Below, piece after piece: positions 1 to 7,678 of a stretch of 64,000 bases of DNA (position 1 is its first letter; each line of letters begins with the position of its first letter). The translations under genes and the position numbers were made by a program. Origin of the DNA: Actinomadura sp. DC4 (GTDB lineage Bacteria; Actinomycetota; Actinomycetes; Streptosporangiales; Streptosporangiaceae); contig NZ_JAUEQY010000002.1 in assembly GCF_030406325.1 (NCBI RefSeq), positions 248,001-312,000 of the forward strand, given 5' to 3'. The notes under the pieces are model-generated. The model saw nothing but the letters and a program-made list of their open reading frames with translations. It had not been told where the DNA came from and searched no databases.

Positions 1-50
1 CGACGACGCAACCGATGCCTAGAGGTGCGGTCTGGCCGGAACCGGAAGGC

Positions 51-878
51 CTACTCCGCGCCGGCGCCCCGCGACCGGAACAAGCGCTCCACCACCCGGA
101 ACGGGTCCTCGCCGCCCAGGCGCGCCAGCCGCCGCATGGCCGCCGGCGAGATCCTGGACAGGGCGTACGCGCCCCAGGCGCCGGCGGTGACCGGGACGAC
201 GGGGCGGTCGCGCTCGATGGCACGGATGATCGCCCTCGCCGCGACCTCCGGTCCCGGCGCCCACCGGCCCGCCAGGCGCTCGGTGAGCTCCCGCCGCCTG
301 CTCTCCTCCGCGGCCTCGACCCCGGCGTGCCGGGCGGCGCGGTAGATGCCGGTGGCGACGAAGCCGGGGCAGACCGCGCTGACGCCCACGCCCGTACCGG
401 CGAGCTCGGCGCGCAGGCTCTCGCTGAGCATCAGCACACCCGCCTTCGTCGCGCCGTACGCCGGCAGCATCCGTGTGGGGGTGAACGCCGCGGCCGAGGC
501 GACGTTGACGATGTGGCCGCGCCCGCGCCCGGTCAGCTGCGGGCCGAAGAACAGGCACCCGTGCACGACGCCCATGAGGTTGACGTCGACGATCCGCCGC
601 CAGTCCGCGACGGTGTGGTCGAAGAACGACCCGCCGATCCCGACGCCGGCGTTGTTGACCAGGATGGCCGGGGCGCCGTGCTCGGCGAGCACCCAGGCCG
701 CGAACCGCTCCATCGCCTCGGCGTCGCCCACGTCGACGGCGTACGGGACGCCGACCTCTCCCGCACGGTCGGCGTCGAGGTCGGCGCAGATCACCTTCAG
801 CCCGCGCGCGCCGAGTGCCAGTGCGGTCGCCCGCCCGATCCCGCTCGCCGCCCCGGTGACGACCGCCACGACTGCCAT
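51..878 (-). CDS. SDR family NAD(P)-dependent oxidoreductase
   Basis: Classical short-chain dehydrogenase of 275 residues. The nucleotide-binding TGAASGIG motif is at residues 8-15, NNAG at 75-78, the catalytic Ser at 128 and the YGATK motif (Tyr141, Lys145) follow in the usual order. The acidic residues after the second strand (CADLDAD, about 31-37) suggest NAD(H) rather than NADP(H), which is inference. The C-terminal part after residue 190 is Arg-rich and resembles the extended tails of actinobacterial SDRs that act on lipids or hydrophobic alcohols. The substrate cannot be told. The gene is transcribed away from the sulfonate operon; the start ATG at 878 is the only one that keeps the Rossmann strand intact. 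Confidence 0.9.
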   Translation of the reverse strand: MAVVAVVTGAASGIGRATALALGARGLKVICADLDADRAGEVGVPYAVDVGDAEAMERFAAWVLAEHGAPAILVNNAGVGIGGSFFDHTVADWRRIVDVNLMGVVHGCLFFGPQLTGRGRGHIVNVASAAAFTPTRMLPAYGATKAGVLMLSESLRAELAGTGVGVSAVCPGFVATGIYRAARHAGVEAAEESRRRELTERLAGRWAPGPEVAARAIIRAIERDRPVVPVTAGAWGAYALSRISPAAMRRLARLGGEDPFRVVERLFRSRGAGAE

Positions 879-918
879 GCCCCCGATCGTACGAGGCGAA
901 TATTCCCTATATAACTGG

Positions 919-947
919 TTGACTTTGTCGGTTTGGTTGCGGACGAT
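919..947 (+). promoter_or_regulatory. Putative promoter of the sulfonate operon
   Basis: A TTGACT hexamer at 919-924 is followed after 17 bases by GACGAT at 942-947, a weak but acceptable actinobacterial -10. The expected transcript start is about 953-954, exactly at the GTG of the leader peptide, so the leader may be translated from a leaderless mRNA. This is inference from spacing only. Confidence 0.4.
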
Positions 948-953
948 GGGCGC

Positions 954-1037
954 GTGAGTACCGGTCAGCCCCTCGTTGTGCGCCTACACGTCGATCTTCG
1001 ACGCCAGGCCAGCGCGCTGTGTGCGCCGACCGTCTGA
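954..1037 (+). CDS. Cysteine-containing leader peptide upstream of the sulfonate operon
   Basis: A 27-residue ORF starting at GTG 954 and ending with TGA at 1035-1037. It contains the block HVDLRRQASALC, followed by APTV and the stop. Short peptides with this HVDL-R-SA-C pattern are found in front of sulfur uptake and assimilation operons of many actinomycetes and are regarded as leader peptides. The single Cys codon (TGT) lies five codons before the stop. A hairpin (1052-1069) follows, and ssuC starts 64 bases after the stop. I infer that slow decoding of the Cys codon during cysteine shortage changes expression of the downstream genes. An internal GTG at 978 could give a 19-residue form. 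It was recognised from its sequence pattern; no search was run. Confidence 0.75.
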   Translation: MSTGQPLVVRLHVDLRRQASALCAPTV

Positions 1038-1051
1038 CGACGTCGGCCTCC

Positions 1052-1069
1052 GGAGCGCGCGACCGCTCC
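1052..1069 (+). promoter_or_regulatory. Hairpin between leader peptide and ssuC
   Basis: GGAGCG (1052-1057) and CGCTCC (1064-1069) form a 6-bp stem with a 6-base loop, 14 bases after the leader stop and 33 bases before the ssuC start. It could be one arm of an attenuator. It has no U tract, so it is not an intrinsic terminator by itself. Confidence 0.3.
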
Positions 1070-1101
1070 CCACCACTCACCTCTCAAAGGGTCTCCTTGT
1101 C

Positions 1102-1926
1102 ATGTCCTCACCCGCCCTGGATCTGGGGCCGGCCCGGCAGGCTGCCCGAACACGCCTCCGTGTTCCCGGGTCGGCCGGTCTGCTCCGGCTCATTAGCCCG
1201 ATCGTCCTTCTCCTCCTCTGGCAGGCCGCGAGCTCCGCGGGCCTCCTCCCCGAACGCCTCATCGCCGCGCCCGTGCAGATCGCCCGTACGGCCGCCGACC
1301 TGACCACCGCCGGGACGCTCCCGGACGCGATCGCGGTGTCCCTGCGGCGGGTCGCCGAGGGCTTCGTCATCGGCGCCGCCGTCGCGATCGTGCTCGCCCT
1401 CGCCTCCGGGCTCAGCCGCCTCGGCGAGAACGCCATCGACCCGCCGATGCAGATGCTGCGCGCACTGCCCTTCTACGGCCTGATCCCGCTGTTCATCCTC
1501 TGGTTCGGCATCGGCGAGACGCCCAAGGTGGCGCTGGTCGCGCTCGGCGTGGCGTTCCCGCTCTACCTCAACACCTTCGCCGGCATCCGTGGCGTGGACG
1601 ACCGGCTCATCGAGGCCGGCCGGACGCTGCGGCTGGGCCGTACGGCGCTGATCCGGCACGTGATTCTGCCCGGCGCGCTGGCCCAGACGCTGGTCGGGCT
1701 GCGGCAGAGCCTCGGCGTCGCCTGGCTGGCGCTCATCGTCGCCGAGCAGGTCAACGCCGACGCCGGCCTCGGCTGGATGATCAACGACGCCCGCGAGTTC
1801 ATGCGCACCGACGTGATCGTGGTCGGGCTGATCGTCTACAGCGCTCTCGGCCTGCTCACCGACGCCCTCGTACGCCTCATCGAGAGAAGGGCCCTGGCAT
1901 GGCGACGAGCCTTCCGACCCGCGTAG
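1102..1926 (+). CDS. ssuC: Aliphatic sulfonate ABC transporter permease
   Basis: Integral membrane permease of 274 residues of the BPD_transp_1 (nitrate/sulfonate/taurine) type. About six hydrophobic segments are visible, and the conserved EAA loop (EAGRTLRLG...HVILPGAL) for docking the ATPase lies near residue 173. The ATG at 1102 was chosen because the sequence upstream in this frame overlaps the leader peptide and is not family-like. Sequence AAAGGG at about 1086-1091 is a fair ribosome binding site. It is the first transport gene of a six-gene operon with ssuB, ssuA, ssuD, ssuE and a flavin reductase, which fixes sulfonate as the likely substrate. The first 28 codons, before the first helix, are a soluble tail. 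Confidence 0.88.
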   Translation: MSSPALDLGPARQAARTRLRVPGSAGLLRLISPIVLLLLWQAASSAGLLPERLIAAPVQIARTAADLTTAGTLPDAIAVSLRRVAEGFVIGAAVAIVLALASGLSRLGENAIDPPMQMLRALPFYGLIPLFILWFGIGETPKVALVALGVAFPLYLNTFAGIRGVDDRLIEAGRTLRLGRTALIRHVILPGALAQTLVGLRQSLGVAWLALIVAEQVNADAGLGWMINDAREFMRTDVIVVGLIVYSALGLLTDALVRLIERRALAWRRAFRPA

Positions 1927-2621
1927 CCGCGCCGTACGTCGCGAGCGTCCGCGGCCTCACCCGGGCGTTCGGCGACCGGACGGTCCTCGACGGCCTCGAC
2001 CTCGCCATCGCGCGGGGGGAGTTCGTCGCGCTGCTGGGCCGCAGCGGCTCGGGCAAGTCCACGCTGCTGCGGGCGCTGGCCGGGCTCGACCGGGAGACCA
2101 CCGGCGAGCTGACCGTCGACGGGACGGTGGCGGTGGCCTTCCAGGAGCCGCGGCTGCTGCCCTGGAAACGCGTGATCGACAACGTGGCCCTCGGCCTCCC
2201 TCGCGGGGCCGACCCCCGGAAGGCGCTGGAGGAGGTCGGGCTCGGTGAGCTCGCCGGAGCCTGGCCGCTCACGCTGTCCGGTGGCGAGGCCCAGCGTGCC
2301 TCCCTGGCCCGCGCCCTCGTACGGGAGCCCGGCCTGCTGCTGCTCGACGAGCCGTTCAGCGCCCTGGACGCGCTGACCCGGATCACGATGCACCGCCTCG
2401 TCCTCGACCTGTGGCAGCGGCAGGACGGGCTCGCCGTCCTCCTCGTCACCCACGACGTCGACGAGGCGCTGCTGCTGGCCGACCGTGTCCTCGTGCTCGG
2501 CGAGGGCCGGATCGCCTACGAGTCATCTGTCGAGGCCGAGCGGCCGCGCCGGCCGCAGGACCTGGTCACGTTGCGAGCCGAGCTGCTGCTGCGGCTCGGC
2601 GTGGAGGAGGGAACCGGATGA
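1899..2621 (+). CDS. ssuB: Aliphatic sulfonate ABC transporter ATP-binding protein
   Basis: ABC ATPase of 240 residues. Walker A (GRSGSGKS) is at residues 47-54, the Q-loop follows in AFQEPRLLPW, the signature reads LSGGEAQRAS, Walker B is LLLLDEP and the switch histidine sits in VTHDVDEAL. Motif spacing matches the SsuB/TauB/NrtD family. The start ATG overlaps the last 28 bases of ssuC, and the stop overlaps the start of ssuA (ATGA), so translation is coupled. It powers sulfonate uptake through the SsuC permease. Confidence 0.92.
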   Translation: MATSLPTRVAAPYVASVRGLTRAFGDRTVLDGLDLAIARGEFVALLGRSGSGKSTLLRALAGLDRETTGELTVDGTVAVAFQEPRLLPWKRVIDNVALGLPRGADPRKALEEVGLGELAGAWPLTLSGGEAQRASLARALVREPGLLLLDEPFSALDALTRITMHRLVLDLWQRQDGLAVLLVTHDVDEALLLADRVLVLGEGRIAYESSVEAERPRRPQDLVTLRAELLLRLGVEEGTG

Positions 2622-3613
2622 AGAGACTGCTCCCCCTGCTCGGCGCGCTCGTCGTCCTCGCGAGCTGCGGGAACGCCGGCGGCGGCGACGCGGCGGCGAT
2701 CCGCAAGGACGGCTCGGTCGACCTGACGAAGGTCACGTTGCACGTCGGCGACCAGAAGGCCGGGTCGCAGGCGCTGCTCCAGGCCGCGGGCCAGCTCAGC
2801 GGCGTCCAGTACAAGATCACCTGGTCGCAGTTCACCTCCGGGCCGCCGCTGCTCGAGGCCGCCAACGCGGGCGCGATCGACCTCGGCGCCGTCGGCAACA
2901 CACCACCGATCTTCGCCGCCGCGGCGGGCTCGAAGATCAAGGTGGTCGCGGCCGGCGACCAGAACCTCGCGGCGCAGGCAGTGCTCGTACCGAAGAGATC
3001 GGCGATCCGTACCATCCAGGACCTCAAGGGCAAGAAGATCGCGCTGGCCAAGGGCAGCTCGGCACACGCGCTCCTGCTGAGCGTGCTGAGGAAGGCCGGG
3101 CTCGGGTTCGGCGACATCCAGCCGCAGTACCTCCAGCCGGCCGACGCCCTGTCGGCCTTCAGCTCCGGCCGGGTGGACGCCTGGTCGATCTGGGACCCCT
3201 ACACCGCACAGGCCGAGGCGCAGACCGGCGCCCGGACGCTGGTGTCGGGCAACGGCTTCGGCACCAACTACAACTTCAACGTCGCCGCCGCCAAGGCGCT
3301 GAAGGACAAGGCCAAGGTCGCGGCGATCCGCGACTACCTGGTCCGGCTGGACCGCGCGACCGTCTGGGCCGCCACCCACCAGGACCAGTGGGCGAAGACC
3401 TGGTCGGCGCAGATCGGGCTGCCGCTCGCGGTCACCCGGGTCGCCGCGCGCCGGCGGGTGACCAGGCCCGTGCCGATCGACGACGCCGTCATCGCCGGTG
3501 AGCAGCAGCTCGCCGACGCCTTCTCCGACGCCAAGCTCATCCCCGGCCGGCTGAAGTTCGGCGACTTCGTGGACCGGCAGTTCAACGACACCGTCCCAGG
3601 AGGATCATCATGA
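2618..3613 (+). CDS. ssuA: Sulfonate-binding lipoprotein
   Basis: Periplasmic-type substrate-binding protein of 331 residues. The N-terminus is a lipoprotein signal peptide with lipobox LASC, Cys17 being the lipid anchor. The mature protein has the SsuA/THI5-like fold, with the typical DLGAVGNTPPIFAAA stretch and GxVDAWSIWDPY near the ligand cleft. The ATG at 2618 was chosen because it overlaps the ssuB stop (ATGA) and is followed at once by the signal peptide; the longer frame upstream is ssuB in another frame. It delivers alkanesulfonates to SsuBC at the cell surface. The stop overlaps the ssuD start by four bases. Confidence 0.9.
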   Translation: MKRLLPLLGALVVLASCGNAGGGDAAAIRKDGSVDLTKVTLHVGDQKAGSQALLQAAGQLSGVQYKITWSQFTSGPPLLEAANAGAIDLGAVGNTPPIFAAAAGSKIKVVAAGDQNLAAQAVLVPKRSAIRTIQDLKGKKIALAKGSSAHALLLSVLRKAGLGFGDIQPQYLQPADALSAFSSGRVDAWSIWDPYTAQAEAQTGARTLVSGNGFGTNYNFNVAAAKALKDKAKVAAIRDYLVRLDRATVWAATHQDQWAKTWSAQIGLPLAVTRVAARRRVTRPVPIDDAVIAGEQQLADAFSDAKLIPGRLKFGDFVDRQFNDTVPGGSS

Positions 3614-4716
3614 CGAAGTTCCACTGGTTCCTGCCGACGGGCGGCGACGGCCGCAACCTCGTCGGCGGCGGCCACGGCGCCGCGCGGCGCGGCGTCCAGC
3701 GCCCGCCGGACATCGAGTACCTCGCGCAGATCGCACGCTCGGCCGAGCAGCTCGGCTTCGAGGGCGTGCTCACGCCGACCGGCACGCAGTGCGAGGACGC
3801 CTGGCTGACCACGGCCGCGCTGACCCGCGAGACCGAGCGCCTGAAGTTCCTGGTCGCCTTCCGCCCCGGCTTCCTGTCGCCGACGCTGGCCGCGCAGATG
3901 GCCGCGACGTACCAGCGGCTCTCCCGCGGCCGGCTGCTGCTCAACATCGTCACCGGCGGCGAGACCGTCGAGCAGGCGCGCTTCGGCGACCATCTCTCCC
4001 ACGACGAGCGCTACGCCCGCACCGATGAGTTCCTGGCCATCCTGCGCGGCGCGTGGGGCGAGAAGCCGTTCGACTTCGGCGGGAACTACTACGACGTGGA
4101 GGGCGCGACCGTCTCCACGCCGCCGGACCCCGTCCCCCGGCTCTACTTCGGCGGGTCCTCCGCCGCCGCGGGCCCGGTGGCGGCCAAGCACGTGGACGTG
4201 TACCTGACCTGGGGCGAACCTCCCGAACTGGTCAAACGCAAGATCGGCTGGATCCGCGAACTGGCCGAGCGCGAGGGCCGGCGGCTGACCTTCGGCATCC
4301 GGCTGCACGTGGTGACCCGCGACACGGCCAAGGAGGCCTGGTCGGCCGCGGACCGGCTGCTGGACGACCTGGACCCGGCGGAGATCGCGGCCGCCCAGGA
4401 GGGCCTGGCCCGCAGCGAGTCGGTGGGCCAGGCACGGATGCGGTCCCTGCACGAGGAGTACCGCACCGGCGGGTCCGCCCACGACCTGGAGATCTACCCG
4501 AACCTGTGGGCGGGCGTCGGTCTCGTACGCGGCGGCGCGGGCACCGCGCTCGTCGGCAGCCACGCCCAGGTGGCCGAGCGCATCGCGGAGTACGCCTCGC
4601 TCGGCATCGAGGAGTTCGTCCTGTCCGGTTACCCCCATCTGGAGGAGGCGTACTGGTTCGGCGAAGGCGTGCTGCCCGAACTCACCCGCCTCGGATTGCT
4701 GAAGGAGGCCGCATGA
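3610..4716 (+). CDS. ssuD: FMNH2-dependent alkanesulfonate monooxygenase
   Basis: Luciferase-like flavin monooxygenase of 368 residues, close to the 381 of E. coli SsuD. The start FHWFLPTGGDG, the GTQCEDAWL segment with Cys61 (the counterpart of SsuD Cys54), LKFLVAFRPG, LNIVTGG and the IRLHVV stretch (counterparts of Arg226 and His228) are all present in order. The enzyme cleaves the C-S bond of alkanesulfonates with O2 and FMNH2, giving aldehyde and sulfite. FMNH2 must be supplied by the reductases encoded directly downstream. It sits in the middle of the operon with four-base overlaps on both sides. The family assignment is secure; the preferred chain length of the substrate cannot be read. 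Confidence 0.93.
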   Translation: MTKFHWFLPTGGDGRNLVGGGHGAARRGVQRPPDIEYLAQIARSAEQLGFEGVLTPTGTQCEDAWLTTAALTRETERLKFLVAFRPGFLSPTLAAQMAATYQRLSRGRLLLNIVTGGETVEQARFGDHLSHDERYARTDEFLAILRGAWGEKPFDFGGNYYDVEGATVSTPPDPVPRLYFGGSSAAAGPVAAKHVDVYLTWGEPPELVKRKIGWIRELAEREGRRLTFGIRLHVVTRDTAKEAWSAADRLLDDLDPAEIAAAQEGLARSESVGQARMRSLHEEYRTGGSAHDLEIYPNLWAGVGLVRGGAGTALVGSHAQVAERIAEYASLGIEEFVLSGYPHLEEAYWFGEGVLPELTRLGLLKEAA

Positions 4717-5267
4717 GCGAGCAGGTGAACGGGCAGAGTGGTTCCGTGGGTACGGCTCCCAGGAACGGTCCGCGCGTGGTCGTCCTGGTCGGCAACCCGC
4801 GCCCGGCGTCGCGTACACACGCGGTCGCCGCGCAGGCGGCGCGGGCGCTGGTCCCGGACGCGACCCCCGACGTCATCGACCTGACCGCGCTGGCGCCCGT
4901 GCTCCTCGGCTCGCACGCCTCGGTCGCGGTCGAGGACGCGATCGAGCGCGTCACCTCGGCCGACGTGCTGGTGGTCGCCAGCCCCACGTACAAGGGCACC
5001 TACACCGGGCTGCTCAAGGTGTTCCTGGACCGGGTGCGCTCGCTGGCCGGCGTCACCGCGCTGCCGCTGCTCGTGATGGGCTCGCCGCGGCACGCCCTCG
5101 CGGTCGAGGTGCACCTGCGGCCGCTGCTGGTCGAACTGGGCGCGACCGTGCCCACTCCCGGCCTCGCGGTGGTCGAGTCGGACCTGGACCGGATCGAGGA
5201 GATCCTCGCCGAGTGGGCGGCGGCCGTACGGATCTCGGAGGCGGGCGGTCAATGGGCACGCGGGTGA
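4713..5267 (+). CDS. ssuE: NADPH-dependent FMN reductase
   Basis: FMN reductase of 184 residues (FMN_red, flavodoxin-like fold). VVVLVGNPRPASRTHAVA near residue 22 is the phosphate-binding loop, and VVASPTYKGTYTGLLKVFLD is the typical SsuE/MsuE motif. The first 20 residues are a Gly/Ser/Asn-rich tail not usual for SsuE. The ATG at 4713 overlaps the ssuD stop (ATGA). It supplies FMNH2 to SsuD. Its 3' end overlaps the next reductase gene by 16 bases. Confidence 0.88.
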   Translation: MSEQVNGQSGSVGTAPRNGPRVVVLVGNPRPASRTHAVAAQAARALVPDATPDVIDLTALAPVLLGSHASVAVEDAIERVTSADVLVVASPTYKGTYTGLLKVFLDRVRSLAGVTALPLLVMGSPRHALAVEVHLRPLLVELGATVPTPGLAVVESDLDRIEEILAEWAAAVRISEAGGQWARG

Positions 5268-5755
5268 AGCAGACCCCGATCGTGGACGCCGCGAGATTCC
5301 GCCGCGCGCTCGGCCGGCACGCCGCGGGAGTGGTCGTGGTCACCGGGCCGGGCCCGGTCGGGCTGACCGCGACCTCGCTGACCTCGGTCAGCCTGGATCC
5401 GCCGCTGGTGTCGTTCTGCGTCGCCCGCGACTCGAGGACCTGGCCGGACCTGCGGCAGGCGGAGTTCTTCGCGGTCAACGTGCTGGGCGGCGACCAGGCC
5501 GCGGTCGCGGCGCGGTTCGCCGACCGGGGCATCGACCGGTTCGGCTCACCGACCCGCTGGCGGGCCGGCCCGTACGACGTGCCGATCCTCGGCGGGGTGG
5601 CGGCCCACCTTCTTTGCGAGCCGTACGACACCATCGCGCTGGGCGACCACTGGCTCGTGGTGGGGCTCGTCATCGGCTCTGAGCTGGGACCTTCCGGCGA
5701 ACCCCTTCTCTACCACCATGGCCGGTACGGTGCCTTCGACCCGCATCCTCGCTGA
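5252..5755 (+). CDS. Flavin reductase family protein (split-barrel)
   Basis: Protein of 167 residues with the FMN-binding split-barrel flavin reductase domain (family of HpaC/RutF-like reductases). Visible are FRRALGRHAAGVVVVTG at the start, GLTATSLTSVSLDPPLVSFCV in the FMN-binding part and the terminal block YHHGRYGAF. The ATG at 5252 lies inside the end of ssuE and is preceded by GGAGGCGGGCGG. It is the last gene of the sulfonate operon. Having a second, unrelated flavin reductase suggests either a backup supply of reduced flavin for SsuD or service to another monooxygenase. The latter is inference. Confidence 0.85.
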   Translation: MGTRVKQTPIVDAARFRRALGRHAAGVVVVTGPGPVGLTATSLTSVSLDPPLVSFCVARDSRTWPDLRQAEFFAVNVLGGDQAAVAARFADRGIDRFGSPTRWRAGPYDVPILGGVAAHLLCEPYDTIALGDHWLVVGLVIGSELGPSGEPLLYHHGRYGAFDPHPR

Positions 5756-5827
5756 GCCGGTTGAAATCGGTATAAGTGAAAGAGTCGTCACGCTGCGTCC
5801 ATGGACCTAAGCTAGAGTCGCCTGCCG

Positions 5828-6730
5828 ATGCCACGCTGGGTGGAGCCTATGGAGAGCTGGTTCGCCGAACGATCCGTCGGCCAGATGCTGCCCGGAGACC
5901 ATGCGTGGTTCTCCTACTCCAGCCAGGAGGAACAGGAGCATGTGGTCGGTGCCTTCCTCCGTGACGGGCTGATGGCGGCCGACAAGGTCATTTACATCAC
6001 GGACTCCGATCCACGTGACCTGCCGGGCCTGCGGGCACGCGGTGACCTCGATCCGCGCAACTACCTCCGCACCGGCCAGCTCGCGCTCCTCCCACGCGCC
6101 GAGGCCTGCCTGACGGCCGGGGTCTTCGACCCCGGCCGGATGGTCGCGTCCCTCGAGGACGTGCTGGCCCGGGCGGAGCGCGACCGGTTCCGGGGCGTAC
6201 GCGTCACGGCGGACATGAGCTGGGCCATCCGGCAGCGGAGCGGCCGAGACCGGGTCCTGGACTGCGAGGCCGGCCTCGACGCGGCCATCGCGCCCAGCAC
6301 GACGGCCATGGCCATCTGTCAGATCGACCGGCGTTCGTGCACATACGACGAGCTCACCGCACTCAAGGAGACACACGAGGTTCTCGTGGGCGCCGATCCC
6401 GACTTCGATGACGGAGTCCTCACCATCACACGCACGTTCGAGCCGCGCGGCTTACACCTCAGGGGCGAGCTCGACGGCGCGCGGCACACCGTGTTCGCCG
6501 AGGCCCTCCACGCCGTGATCGCGCAGGGCGGCGACATTCACCTCAACGTCCGTGACCTTCGATTCGTCGACCTGGGCGCACTGAACATGATGGCCGGAGC
6601 GGCGATGAACATGGCCGCTCGCGGCAGCCTCACCCTCGACGACCCGTCGCCCGACCTGACCGAGGTCGTCCAGCTCGTCGGCGGCCCCATGCTCCCCTGG
6701 CTGAGGATCGGCAGGTGCAGGGCGTCGTGA
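5828..6730 (+). CDS. MEDS-domain protein with C-terminal STAS domain
   Basis: A 300-residue two-domain regulator. Residues about 15-190 form a MEDS sensory domain (GDHAWFSYSSQEEQEHVVGAFLRDGL, then YITDSDPRDLPG and MSWAIRQR). Residues about 205-295 form an STAS anti-sigma-factor-antagonist fold. In the STAS loop, where a phosphorylatable Ser normally follows Asp, the sequence reads FVDLGALN, so the usual target Ser is missing. This suggests a partner not controlled by ordinary Ser phosphorylation. A second ATG at 5849 may be the true start. The next gene, overlapping by 16 bases, also has a MEDS domain but fused to an anti-sigma kinase, so the two probably act as a partner-switching pair. The signal sensed is unknown. 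Confidence 0.8.
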   Translation: MPRWVEPMESWFAERSVGQMLPGDHAWFSYSSQEEQEHVVGAFLRDGLMAADKVIYITDSDPRDLPGLRARGDLDPRNYLRTGQLALLPRAEACLTAGVFDPGRMVASLEDVLARAERDRFRGVRVTADMSWAIRQRSGRDRVLDCEAGLDAAIAPSTTAMAICQIDRRSCTYDELTALKETHEVLVGADPDFDDGVLTITRTFEPRGLHLRGELDGARHTVFAEALHAVIAQGGDIHLNVRDLRFVDLGALNMMAGAAMNMAARGSLTLDDPSPDLTEVVQLVGGPMLPWLRIGRCRAS

Positions 6731-7644
6731 CCAAACTCATCCACCGGGCCCTGATCTACGCCGACCACCAGGAGTTCCTCGACGCGTCCGTCCCCTTCCT
6801 GCGACAGGGTCTGGAGTCGGGCGACGCCGTGATCGCCGTCGTCCGGGGTTCCTCCATCGACGACCTGCGCCGGGCGGTCGGCTCCGACGCCGTGACCTAC
6901 CGCGACGCCGCCCACTGGTACTCCCAGCCGACGCGTACGATCGCCGCCTACAGCGCCTTCATCACCGAGCACGCGGGCGCGCGCATCCGTGTCCTCGCCG
7001 AGCCCGACTGGGACGGCGACTCGGCCGCCGAGATCGCCGAATGGACGCGCTACGAGTCGATCGTCAACCAGACGTTCGCCGACCTCGACGCCGTCGTGCT
7101 CTGCGTGTACGACCGGCGCGGCGCGGACCAGGGCATCCTCGACGGCGTGGTCCACACCCATCCGGAGCTGGTCAGCGTCGCCGGCCCGCACGTCAACGAC
7201 GCCTACCGCGACCCGCTGACGGTCTACGCCGACGTCGACCGGGAGCCGCTCGACCCGGTCCCGCCGGACGCTCCCACGATGACGGTCGACGACATCGACC
7301 TGAGCGCGCTGCGCGCCTTCGTCGGTGGCCACGCCGAGGACCACGGTGTCTCCTCGGCCCGCCTGCACGACCTGCTGGTCGCCACGACGGAGATCGCCAC
7401 CAACGCGATCCGGCACGGCCTCCCCCCGGTCACCTGCCGCACGTGGGCCGAGGGAAACGATCTTGTGGTCGACGTGTCGGACGGCGGCCACTGGCAGCCC
7501 GAGGGCCTGCCGGGCTTCCTCCCGCCGGACCCGATGGTCCGCGCCGGCTTCGGCCTGTGGGGCGTGCGCATGCTGTGCCCCCTGGTCCAGCTCCGCACGG
7601 GCCCGACCGGCACCGACGTCCGCCTCCGCGTCCCCGCCCGCTAG
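6715..7644 (+). CDS. MEDS-domain protein with C-terminal anti-sigma-type ATPase domain
   Basis: Protein of 309 residues. The N-terminal two thirds are a MEDS domain (LIYADHQEFLDASVPFLRQGLESGDAV, LCVYDRRG, THPELV). After a short linker, residues about 210-309 match the GHKL ATPase of RsbW/SpoIIAB-like anti-sigma factors: N-box TTEIATNAIRHG, then VDVSDGG and AGFGLWGVRMLC as the G boxes. The start GTG at 6715 lies inside the preceding MEDS-STAS gene, so the pair is translationally coupled. In the canonical scheme the kinase holds a sigma factor until the STAS partner displaces it. No sigma factor gene is nearby. Confidence 0.82.
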   Translation: MQGVVTKLIHRALIYADHQEFLDASVPFLRQGLESGDAVIAVVRGSSIDDLRRAVGSDAVTYRDAAHWYSQPTRTIAAYSAFITEHAGARIRVLAEPDWDGDSAAEIAEWTRYESIVNQTFADLDAVVLCVYDRRGADQGILDGVVHTHPELVSVAGPHVNDAYRDPLTVYADVDREPLDPVPPDAPTMTVDDIDLSALRAFVGGHAEDHGVSSARLHDLLVATTEIATNAIRHGLPPVTCRTWAEGNDLVVDVSDGGHWQPEGLPGFLPPDPMVRAGFGLWGVRMLCPLVQLRTGPTGTDVRLRVPAR

Positions 7645-7678
7645 AGCGCCTCACGACGGGTACGGCGGGGCCGGACCT

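Noticed and set aside
976-1101. Longer N-terminus of the SsuC permease starting at 976
   Set aside because: It overlaps the leader peptide in another frame, lacks a ribosome binding site and has no family similarity.
3334-4818. Long open frame on the minus strand over ssuA-ssuD
   Set aside because: Mirror of the coding strand with Arg/Ala/Gly-rich composition and no motif; shadow of the ssu genes.
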